Assembly (NCBI GenBank): GCA_018375675.1
Contig: JAHACW010000045.1
Location: 1-18,167, forward strand
Source of the DNA: Actinomyces sp.
GTDB taxonomy: Bacteria > Actinomycetota > Actinomycetes > Actinomycetales > Actinomycetaceae
DNA: 18,167 nt
Direction: 5' to 3'
Part shown: one piece after another, positions 1 to 7,400 of the stretch
Position numbering within the stretch: the first letter of the stretch is position 1
Layout: each line of letters begins with the position of its first letter
Position numbers and translations under genes: made by a program
The notes under the pieces: generated by a model
Databases searched by the model: none
What the model was told of the DNA's origin: nothing
What the model saw: only the letters and a program-made list of their open reading frames with translations

Positions 1-50
1 CCGAGCAGGGCGAACTTTTTCGCGCACAGGCAGCTGTGACGTGGCGACGT

Positions 51-339
51 TGAAACCAATGACACCTCTGCAGCCACTGATGCAGACCAACGTGAAACCA
101 CCATCACCTCTGCGACCGCTGATGCAGGCCAACGTGAAACCGCCATCACCTCTGCAACCGAAAAACGCACCCAAAACGCCCATTTCTCACCCGCAAAGGC
201 GATGTCGGTTTCAATTGGGGCTCGGCCTGCGCGAGCAAAGGCGATGGTGGTTTCATCTGAGGCTCGACCTGCGCGAGCAAAGGTGATGGCGGTTTCAACC
301 CCACGCACAGACGAGCGAGAAAAGGCGACAGGGGTTTCA
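51..339. repeat. 42-bp-period repeat array, three forward and four inverted copies around a dyad at 174
   Basis: A 21-bp core begins with TGAAACC, continues RCCATCR and ends CCTYTGC. Forward copies lie at 51-71, 93-113 and 135-155. Reverse-complement copies lie at 193-213, 235-255, 277-297 and 319-339. Start-to-start spacing is exactly 42 bp in both halves. The three inner pairs are all centred on position 174, separated by a 37-bp middle. The 21-bp intervals are also repeated: 72-92 versus 114-134 and 214-234 versus 256-276 each match at 17 of 21 positions. The units are therefore tandem duplications, not CRISPR repeats with unique spacers. The outermost copy (319-339) is the most degenerate and has no partner on the left. 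A transcript could fold into a long interrupted hairpin. Confidence 0.9.
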
Positions 340-375
340 CGCGAGAGATTTCCGATGTACGCGGGCTATGGCGGA

Positions 376-681
376 GCCTGGCCGGGCACCGAGTCAACGC
401 ACCGAGCCACACATCAGCGACCAGGCGCCACTGTGTGGAGGGCGCCGGAGGGTCCGGAGGGCACGGGCGGGCTTCGAGGCGCGGCGCCGAACGCAGTGAG
501 GTCGCCTAGCCTCGCGGGCGGCCGGGCCCGACGGCGCCCGGAACACCAGCGGAGCCGCAAGCAACAAGCTCAATCGCAAATTCCGGCTGCACCGCCGGTG
601 TGAAGGGCGTAAGAGGGCCTGGCTGCGGCGGCCGTGGGCGGTGGCGGGGCCTGGCCGGGCTTCGAGACGACGCGCCGAGCC
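376..681 (+). repeat. Three dispersed copies of a 33-bp direct repeat
   Basis: Copies lie at 376-408, 461-493 and 649-681. The first and third match at 28 of 33 positions. The second matches the third at 25 of 33, sharing the segment GGGCTTCGAG. All are GC-rich and lie between the 42-bp array and the end of the hydrolase gene. The copies are separated by unequal distances, so this is not a simple tandem array. No coding function is evident. Confidence 0.6.
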
Positions 682-695
682 TTTAGGCTCGCGGC
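674..695. other. GC-rich hairpin downstream of the hydrolase gene
   Basis: CGAGCC at 676-681 pairs with GGCTCG at 686-691 across a TTTA loop. The stem continues after a two-base bulge (GCGC against GCGC). It overlaps the third 33-bp repeat copy. It lies about 110 bases downstream of the minus-strand hydrolase stop codon and could help end that transcript, but no T-run follows on either strand. A terminator role is therefore uncertain. Confidence 0.35.
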
Positions 696-726
696 GCGGA
701 CGGCGAGCGGGCGGGCCGCCGCCCAC

Positions 727-780
727 GGGCGCACCAAGCAGCCCGGCCCAGCAGGGCGCACAAAGCAGCCCGGCCCCACA
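727..780 (+). repeat. 27-bp tandem duplication
   Basis: Two adjacent 27-bp units (727-753 and 754-780) start with GGGCGCAC and share the block AAGCAGCCCGGCCC. They differ at three positions, and a partial third unit begins at 781. The period is a multiple of three, giving a nine-residue repeat in open frames, but no gene is supported. It ends about 20 bases from the hydrolase stop codon. Confidence 0.8.
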
Positions 781-800
781 GGGCACAGCCCAGCCAGCGA

Positions 801-1643
801 TCAGCGGCTCACGGGCACCCAGCGGCTCGCCCACTCGGAAGCAACATCCACCAGGGCAGGCAAGTGCGCCGAACCGGAGGCGGCGAGCGCGCGATCCACG
901 GCCTCGTCGATGACGGGCACGCCGTCGACCGGCGTGTACTCGCCCGCGATGCCGTCGGGGGCAGCGGTCATTTCGACGAGGGAGCCGTCGGGCAGCAGGT
1001 GGAAGACCTCGCGTGTGCGGTCGAGCAGACCGGTCTCCTCATCGAAGGAGTCGTGCGTGATGAGCACGGGAACGCTGAGGCCACGCAGGGCTTTCTCGCC
1101 GGAGACCATGGACATGTCGGCGAGGGTGCGCTTGGAGATCGTGAAGTGCTGGCGCACGGACTCTGAATCGTCGGGCACGGTCGTGGCCCCGTGATGCTCG
1201 AGGTCGGAGAGCTGCACGTCGGAAAACACGAGGTTCCAGTCGTAGGACAGGGGGCCGAGGACCGGGGAGACCAGCACGTATGTCTGCACGGCGGGCGGTC
1301 GCGAGCGTAGTGCGACGGCGGCGCCGAACTCGTGGCCGACGCAGATTTGGCGCGCGAATCCCTGGTCGGCAAGCCAGCCGGATGCGGAGCGGAAGTCTTC
1401 GATGAGGGGATCGAACGTGATGATTTCGTCGCCCGAGGCACCGTGGCCGGAGTAGTCGAAGGTGAGGGTGGCATAGCCCGCGCGACGCAGTGCACGACCG
1501 AGTGAGTCGAACATGCCCGATGCGTGACGGTCCGACAAAAAGGTGTGAGAAAAGATCACCGCGGCGTCGCGGCAGTCCACAGGACGCGTGAATGTACCGG
1601 AGAGGGATACTCCCCGGGGCGTCTCAATCGTTATCTGGCTCAC
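801..1643 (-). CDS. Alpha/beta-hydrolase-fold protein with an altered catalytic triad
   Basis: This 280-residue protein has the layout of the S33/monoacylglycerol-lipase-like alpha/beta hydrolases. It has an SHTF oxyanion-hole region near residue 32, the strand and loop FDYSGHGASG near 62-71, and a nucleophile-elbow segment ICVGHEFGAAVAL around residue 105. Family members have G-x-S-x-G at the elbow; here it reads G-H-E-F-G, so residue 105 is glutamate where the nucleophile should be. The late strand VLITHDSFDEE keeps acidic residues (Asp198, Asp201). The usual C-terminal histidine is not seen: the expected place reads TAAPDG. It may be a non-catalytic member, or use another chemistry. The GTG start has no Shine-Dalgarno sequence, but a TATGTT box lies six bases upstream, suggesting a leaderless transcript. 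The substrate is unknown. Confidence 0.85.
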   Translation of the reverse strand: MSQITIETPRGVSLSGTFTRPVDCRDAAVIFSHTFLSDRHASGMFDSLGRALRRAGYATLTFDYSGHGASGDEIITFDPLIEDFRSASGWLADQGFARQICVGHEFGAAVALRSRPPAVQTYVLVSPVLGPLSYDWNLVFSDVQLSDLEHHGATTVPDDSESVRQHFTISKRTLADMSMVSGEKALRGLSVPVLITHDSFDEETGLLDRTREVFHLLPDGSLVEMTAAPDGIAGEYTPVDGVPVIDEAVDRALAASGSAHLPALVDVASEWASRWVPVSR

Positions 1644-1649
1644 GCCATA

Positions 1650-1655
1650 AACATA
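1650..1655 (-). promoter_or_regulatory. Predicted -10 box for a leaderless hydrolase transcript
   Basis: On the minus strand TATGTT ends six bases before the GTG start at 1643. A transcript starting the usual distance from a -10 box would begin at or near the start codon. No Shine-Dalgarno sequence is visible. The -35 region is not convincing. Leaderless mRNAs are common in actinobacteria. Confidence 0.4.
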
Positions 1656-1789
1656 GCGTGTGAGGACCGCTCAGGAAAAGAGGGGCCCACACTGTGCACG
1701 AATGTGACAAGGGGATACCTGAGACGAGAAGCATCCGTGAATAATCCCCACTCTAGGTGAGGATCGTGCGGCGCGACGGACAGCGCCAC

Positions 1790-1795
1790 TAAGAT
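1790..1795 (+). promoter_or_regulatory. Possible -10 box for the YtxH-like/VIT1 gene pair
   Basis: TAAGAT matches four of six consensus positions and lies about 100 bases upstream of the YtxH-like start, in the 249-bp divergent intergenic region. No good -35 hexamer is seen at the expected spacing. The rest of the intergenic region shows no clear operator. Confidence 0.25.
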
Positions 1796-1892
1796 GGGAC
1801 GCATACGCGCCGGTGAGAGCCGCGCCCACAGGAATTGCGAAACACCCGCCACGACGGGAATCCCCACCACTTGCAGTGAGAGAAGGACATTC

Positions 1893-2189
1893 ATGGGAAC
1901 CAAGACTGGAATCCTCATCGGAGTTAGCATCGGATACGTCCTGGGCACCCGAGCAGGCCGCGAGCGCTACGAGCAGATCCGCGCGAACGCCTCGAAGCTG
2001 CGCCGTTTCCCGATCGTGGCACGCCCCCTGGATGCGGCGGGCCAGAAGATGTCCGACCTCGTGCGTGCGGGCGGCGAGCAGGTGACCGATAAGGTCGCCG
2101 ACGCCGTGAAGGAACGCCTCTTCGGTGCCCCCGCCTCCCAGCCGACGACGGTCGACGCGCAGACCACCTCTTCCACGACGCAGCGTTGA
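1893..2189 (+). CDS. Small YtxH-like membrane-associated protein
   Basis: This 98-residue protein has a short glycine-rich hydrophobic N-terminus (GILIGVSIGYVLG, about residues 6-18). A basic, helical segment rich in R/E/K follows (residues 19-45), then an amphipathic helix and a Thr/Ser/Gln-rich tail. This resembles actinobacterial YtxH-domain proteins, a family of unknown biochemical role sometimes linked to stress. The ATG at 1893 is chosen because AGAAGGA lies five bases upstream; the longer open frame starting at 1794 has no such site. Its stop codon overlaps a TTG start of the next gene, so the two are probably co-transcribed and translationally coupled. Confidence 0.8.
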   Translation: MGTKTGILIGVSIGYVLGTRAGRERYEQIRANASKLRRFPIVARPLDAAGQKMSDLVRAGGEQVTDKVADAVKERLFGAPASQPTTVDAQTTSSTTQR

Positions 2190-3337
2190 GCGCGCGAGGG
2201 AACGAGGCCGTGAACGCAGACCCGCTGACCGACGGCCAGGAGCCGACGCGCGCGCAGATTAAGCGCTGGCGCAAGCACCTGGCTGAAGAGCGCATGGAGG
2301 CTCGCACCTACCGCGACCTGTCGGAACGCCGAACGGGCGAGGAGCGCGCGGTCCTCCTGCAGCTCGAGGAGGCGGAGCGCCGCCACGAGGAGTATTGGCT
2401 GGCGCGCCTGGGCGATCATGCCCTGCCTGCCCCGAAGCCGCCGCTGCGCACGCGCGCCGCGTCGCTCCTCGCACACCTTTTTGGCACGATTTTCATTCTG
2501 GCGATGGCACAGCGCGCGGAGCAGCGTTCCGCGCGCGACGTGGATGACGACGTGCCGGCGCACATGCAGGCGGACGAGCACATTCACGCCGAGGTCATCC
2601 GTTCCCTGGCGGCGAAGTCCCGCGAGACCCTGGCGGGCACGTTCCGCGCTGCGGTCTTCGGCGCGAACGACGGCCTCGTGTCGAACCTGGCCCTCGTGCT
2701 GGGTGTGGCGGCGACGGGCATGGAACCCCACGTCGTTCTCCTGACGGGCATATCGGGCTTGCTCGCGGGCGCCCTGTCGATGGCGGCGGGCGAGTGGGTG
2801 AGCGTGCGCAGTCAGCGCGAACTCCTCGACGCCTCGATCCCCGACCCGGACGCGCATCAGGCGGTGCCGGACCTGGATGTGGACGCGAACGAGCTGGCCC
2901 TCGTGTTCCGTGCGCGCGGCGAGAGCGAGGAGGAGGCCGAGATCCACGCCAAGCAGGTCTTTGCACGCCTCGCTAAGCCTGCGACCGGCGAGTCCGGTGC
3001 GATCGCGGTGCGTGCCGCCCTGGGCGGAAGCCCCGAGTCGGACGGCGCTGGCGACCAGGTGGGCACGCCCATGAAGGCGGCGCTGTCCTCGTTCTGTTTC
3101 TTCGCGGCGGGCGCGATCTTCCCACTGATCCCCTACCTGCTGGGCATGACCGGCATGACCGCAATCGTCGTCGCGGCCGTGATCGTCGGCGTCGCCCTGC
3201 TGTTTACGGGCGGCGTGGTCGGCATCCTGTCCGGCCAGTCCCCCGCGCCCCGCGCGCTGCGCCAGCTCATCGTAGGTTACGGCGCCGCGGGGGTGACATA
3301 CCTGCTGGGCACGCTGTTCGGCACGTCAATCTCCTGA
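2186..3337 (+). CDS. Ferritin-like/VIT1-CCC1 fusion, putative iron or manganese transporter (MbfA-like)
   Basis: About the first 150 of 383 residues look like a rubrerythrin/ferritin-like helical bundle with E-x-x-H-type metal ligands: AEERMEARTYRDL, EEAERRHEEYW and ADEHIHAEV. From about residue 150 the protein becomes a VIT1/CCC1 transporter, with the family-typical segments AVFGANDGLVSNL and EWVSVRSQREL. It then has a cytoplasmic acidic stretch and three hydrophobic segments at the C-terminus. The domain order matches the MbfA membrane-bound ferritin family, which exports iron in alphaproteobacteria. Direction and metal are inferred here. The TTG at 2186 overlaps the upstream TGA; a GTG at 2210 preceded by GAGGG is an equally plausible start and gives 375 residues. 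Confidence 0.88.
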   Translation: MSARGNEAVNADPLTDGQEPTRAQIKRWRKHLAEERMEARTYRDLSERRTGEERAVLLQLEEAERRHEEYWLARLGDHALPAPKPPLRTRAASLLAHLFGTIFILAMAQRAEQRSARDVDDDVPAHMQADEHIHAEVIRSLAAKSRETLAGTFRAAVFGANDGLVSNLALVLGVAATGMEPHVVLLTGISGLLAGALSMAAGEWVSVRSQRELLDASIPDPDAHQAVPDLDVDANELALVFRARGESEEEAEIHAKQVFARLAKPATGESGAIAVRAALGGSPESDGAGDQVGTPMKAALSSFCFFAAGAIFPLIPYLLGMTGMTAIVVAAVIVGVALLFTGGVVGILSGQSPAPRALRQLIVGYGAAGVTYLLGTLFGTSIS

Positions 3338-3338
3338 C

Positions 3339-3363
3339 GCCTCGTCTCCAGCGGGGACGAGGC
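3339..3363. terminator. Stem-loop after the VIT1-family gene
   Basis: GCCTCGTCTCC (3339-3349) pairs with GGGGACGAGGC (3353-3363) across a three-base AGC loop, with one G-T wobble. It starts two bases after the upstream stop codon. No T-run follows, as is frequent for actinobacterial terminators. Its right arm is also a copy of a GACGAGGCC motif that recurs in the window. Confidence 0.6.
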
Positions 3364-3454
3364 CGGGGCCACCTCACCCGTTCCCCCTGGCCTGGGCTGC
3401 CCGCGGGCCGGAGGCCGTGGCCCAGTTGGAGGCCGCCTGTGCCACACTAGGGGC

Positions 3455-4426
3455 ATGACGGATTTTCTTTCTCGGGCGCGTGGCGCCCTCATGGGCCTCG
3501 CCGTCGCCGACGCGGTGGGCACCACGAATGAGTTCAAGTGGGCGGGCACCTTCGAGCCGATCACGGACATGGTGGGTGGCGGTCCCTTCCTGCTGAAGCC
3601 CGGGCAGTGGACGGATGACACGTCGATGGCCCTGTGCATCGCAGATTCCCTGCTGGCGAAGGGCCGCTACGACTCTTTTGACGTGATGGAGCGCTACCAG
3701 CACTGGTTTTCGGAGGGTTACCGTTCGTCGACGGACAGGTGTTTCGATATCGGTGGCCAGGTGCGCGCCGCGCTGTTCGATTTCGAGCACGAACAGCGTG
3801 TGCCGGTGACCGCTGAACGCACGAACAGCGCCGGTAACGGCGCGATCATGCGCCTGGCGCCCATGGTGATCGCGGGCTTCCGCTCACGTTCCCCGCGCGA
3901 GGTGGTCGCGACCGCTCGATTGAGCGCGCGCGAGACGCACTTCTCGGTCGAGGCCGAGGCCGCCACCGAGGTTTTCGCGGCCCTGCTGGTGGGCGCCCTG
4001 TTGGGGTGGTCCCCGGAGCAGCTCATGGACGTATCGTGGGCGTCGACGGGTACGGCTTTCGATGAGATGGCCGCGCGGGTGATCAGCCCGGATCCGCAGG
4101 TGCGCGCCTCGTGGGAGGCGGAGACCAGCGGCTACATCGTGAACGGTCTGCGCCTGGCGGTGCACGGCCTCCTGGATTTCCCGTCCTTCAAGGACGCGAC
4201 CCTGGCGATCGCCAACATGGGTGGCGACTCGGACACCAACGCCGCGATCTACGGGCAGCTGGGCGGCGCTTTCTATGGGATCGAGGGCATCCCGGCCTCG
4301 TGGAGGGAACGCGTGCACCTGGGCGAGGAGATCGACCAGCTGGCGCGTGACCTCGTGGATCTGCGCCTGGAGCCTCCCGTGACTCGCTTCGACGAGGACC
4401 TGCAGGGCGAGGCGCCCTCCGCCTGA
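3455..4426 (+). CDS. ADP-ribosylglycohydrolase family protein
   Basis: This 323-residue protein belongs to the DraG/ARH family. Members cleave ADP-ribose from proteins, or hydrolyse related ADP-ribosyl or ribosyl compounds, using a two-metal centre. The N-terminal helix RGALMGLAVADAVG is typical. Metal-binding residues are visible in WTDDTSM (Thr53, Asp54, Asp55) and GGDSDTNA (Asp258, Asp260, Thr261). The middle NGAIMRLAPM segment is also a family hallmark. The length is normal and no key residue is missing. The actual substrate cannot be told from sequence. There is no Shine-Dalgarno sequence; CACACT lies six bases before the ATG, suggesting a leaderless transcript. The gap to the next gene is 40 bases. 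Confidence 0.9.
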   Translation: MTDFLSRARGALMGLAVADAVGTTNEFKWAGTFEPITDMVGGGPFLLKPGQWTDDTSMALCIADSLLAKGRYDSFDVMERYQHWFSEGYRSSTDRCFDIGGQVRAALFDFEHEQRVPVTAERTNSAGNGAIMRLAPMVIAGFRSRSPREVVATARLSARETHFSVEAEAATEVFAALLVGALLGWSPEQLMDVSWASTGTAFDEMAARVISPDPQVRASWEAETSGYIVNGLRLAVHGLLDFPSFKDATLAIANMGGDSDTNAAIYGQLGGAFYGIEGIPASWRERVHLGEEIDQLARDLVDLRLEPPVTRFDEDLQGEAPSA

Positions 4427-4466
4427 CCGGCGTCCGCCTCTGGCCAGCGACTAGACTGGCGATATC

Positions 4467-7400
4467 ATGCCTGACTCTCGCCCCACGCCTTCGTCCGAGC
4501 CCAACGAGCGCGGCCCTCGCTCGCACAACGCGGGTCGCCGCGCCGACGGGCGTGACGGCGGGCGCCGCCGAGGCCACAAGGGCCGAGGCCAGGCAGGGCA
4601 AGAGGGACGAGGCCGGGCAAGCCGAGACAACAGGGACCGCGAGGGCCGCAGGCGCCCCCAGCGCGAGCACGCGCGCCCCTTCAAGCCCTTCACGCCGGAG
4701 CAGCTAGCCGAGCGCGCCGCGGCGATCCCGGTCATCTCCTTCCCGGACCTGCCGGTGAGCGCCCGCCGCGACGAGATCGCGAGCGCTATCCGCGACCACC
4801 AGGTGGTCATCGTGTCGGGCGAGACCGGCTCGGGTAAGACGACGCAGCTGCCGAAGATCTGCATGCAGCTGGGCCGCGGCGTCGCCGGGATGATCGGGCA
4901 CACCCAGCCGCGCAGGCTCGCGGCGCGCTCGGTCGCGGATCGCATCGCCGACGAGCTGGGCCAGACCGTGGGCCGCGAGCGCGGCCAAGTGGTCGGCTAC
5001 CAGGTGCGTTTCACGGACGAGGTGGGCCCCACGACCCTCGTCAAGCTCATGACGGACGGCATCTTGCTGGCGGAGATCCAGTCGGACCCGATGCTGCGCC
5101 GCTACGACACGCTCATCATCGACGAGGCCCACGAGCGCAGCCTCAACATCGACTTCATCCTGGGCTACGTCGCGCGCCTGCTGCCCGCGCGCCCGGACCT
5201 GAAGGTCATCATCACGTCGGCGACTATCGATTCGGACCGTTTCGCGCGCCATTTCGGCACATGGGAGGGCGCTCCCGGCTCGGGTCGCCTGACCGAGCCC
5301 GCGCCGGTCATCGAGGTGTCGGGCCGCACGTACCCGGTGGAGATCCGCTACCGTCCCCTCGGCCCGACGACGCCTTCGTCGTACACGTCCGAGGCCTCGG
5401 CCGCGCAGGCGAACGATCCCACCGAGACCGTCGAGACCACGGAGGTCACCGAGTCCGGTCCCATGCAGCTGGTCCTGGAGGACCCGGACGACGAGCTGGC
5501 GACGCTGGGCTACGGCATGGGCGAGGACGTCGACGTGGAGACCGCGATCTGTCACGCGGTGGACGAGCTGAGCGCGGAGGGCGACGGCGACATCCTGGTC
5601 TTCCTGCCCGGCGAGCGCGACATCCGCGACACGGAGGCGGCCCTCCTCGATCACTTGAAGGGACGAGGCCGGCGCGCGGGAGACGACAAGGGCGCACGCC
5701 CGGGAGACATCGAGATCCTGCCCCTGTACGCGCGGCTGACGGCGGCCGAGCAGCATCGCGTCTTCGAGCCGCATCGCCTGCGCCGCGTGGTCCTGGCGAC
5801 GAACGTCGCGGAGACGTCGCTGACGGTGCCGGGCATCCGCTACGTCATCGACCCGGGTTTGGCGCGTATTTCCCGCTATTCCAATAAGACGAAGGTGCAG
5901 CGCCTGCCGATCGAGCCGGTCAGCCAGGCGAGTGCGAACCAGCGCGCGGGCCGATGCGGCCGAGTCGCGGAGGGCGTGGCGATCCGCCTGTTCTCGCAGG
6001 CCGACTACCTCTCGCGCCCGCGCTTCACGGAGCCCGAGATCCTGCGCACGTCGCTGGCCAGCGTCATCTTGCAGATGGCGTCCCTGGGCCTGGGCGCGGT
6101 CGAGGACTTCCCGTTCCTGGACGCGCCGGATCGGCGCGCGGTGCGCGACGGCGTGGCCCTCCTCGTGGAGATCGGCGCCCTCGCGCAGGATCGCGAGACC
6201 GCGGACGCGGCCCCGGCCTCGTCCCAGTACAGGCTCACCGGCATCGGCCGGGACCTGGCTCGCCTGCCGATCGACCCGCGCCTGGGGCGCATGCTGCTGG
6301 AGGCCGAGCGCCTGGGCTGCGCCTCGGAGGTGCTCGTCATCGTGGCGGCGCTGTCGATCCAGGACGTGCGTGAGCGCCCGGCCGAGCATCAGGGCACGGC
6401 GGACGCCTCGCACGCGCGTCTGGCCGACCCTCATTCGGACTTCATCACGTACCTGAACCTGTGGCGCTACCTGGCGGTGCAGGCCCGCGACCTGTCGGGT
6501 TCGGCGTTCCGGCGCATGTGCCGCGCGGAGTTTTTCCACTACCTGCGGTGGCGCGAGTGGCGCGACGTGGTCGGCCAGCTGCGCCAGATGGCGCGGGCGC
6601 TGGGGATCGGCGTGGGGCCGGTGGGCGAGCCGTCGACGGGCGACGTCGTGGAGGCCGCCCAGTTCGGCGGCGCGCAGGACGCGGCCGTTCGCGCGGTCCT
6701 GGCCTACGGGCAGGGCACGGCGAGCGTGGATGCGGACCAGGTGCACCGCTCGCTGCTGGTCGGCCTGCTGTCCTATCTGGGGTCGTGGGACGAGACGAAG
6801 CGCGATTACGAGGGCGCGCGCGGCACGCACTTCACGATCTGGCCGGGCTCGGGCGTGAGCGGGCACCCCGCCTGGGTGATGACCGCAGAGCTCGTGGAGA
6901 CCTCGCGCCTGTTTGCGCGCACGGTGGCCCGCATCCGCCCGGAGTGGGTGGAGCCGGCGGCGCGCGGCCTGCTCAAGCGCTCGTATTCGGAGCCGTTCTG
7001 GTCGGTCGCAAAGGGCGCGGCGTTGGTCCGCGAGCGCGTGACCCTCTACGGGCTGACGCTGGCGGCGGACCGCGAGGTGCTGCTGGGTCGCTTGGGTGAT
7101 CTCGTCATCGACGAGGCCGTGGCCGCCTCGCGCTCTCATGCTCCGCGCGCGGGGTCGCTGGAGGCCCTGGCGGCCGGCTTGGTGTCGGCGTCGAAGGATC
7201 CGCTGTCGTCTGGGTCGTTTGAGCCGCGTCATTTCGAGGAGTTGGCGGCCGCGCGCGAGGGGACGACGGCGCGCGAGCTGGCCCGCGAGATGTTCATTCG
7301 CAACGCCCTGGTGGATGGCCAGTGGAGGGAGAGGCACGGTTTCCAGCGCCGAAACGAGGCCCTGGTGGAGCAGGCCCGCGAGGTTGAGCGCCGCAGCCGC

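Larger units (their letters stand above)
1..800. other. Repeat-rich stretch without a convincing gene
   Basis: No reading frame here looks like a known protein family, and none has a convincing ribosome binding site. The stretch holds a 42-bp-period array with inverted halves (51-339), three copies of a degenerate 33-bp repeat (376-408, 461-493, 649-681), a hairpin (674-695) and a 27-bp tandem duplication (727-780). The short open frames across the array have a 14-codon periodicity because the repeat period is a multiple of three. The downstream part is extremely GC-rich. The stretch lies 3' of the minus-strand hydrolase. It is probably an intergenic repeat field or a decayed repeat gene; I cannot assign a function. 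Confidence 0.7.

Noticed and set aside
91..145. parS centromere sites
   Set aside because: ACGTGAAAC in two repeat units matches half of the parS palindrome, but the other half is absent in every unit and no parA/parB genes are present.
51..339. CRISPR array
   Set aside because: Repeats are regularly spaced, but the 21-bp intervals are similar to each other (17/21), the orientation flips in the middle, and no cas genes are present.
41..603. Small genes across the 42-bp array on either strand
   Set aside because: The frames are open because the repeat period is a multiple of three. No ribosome binding site or known family supports a start, so I did not call a gene despite the synonymous-variation hint.
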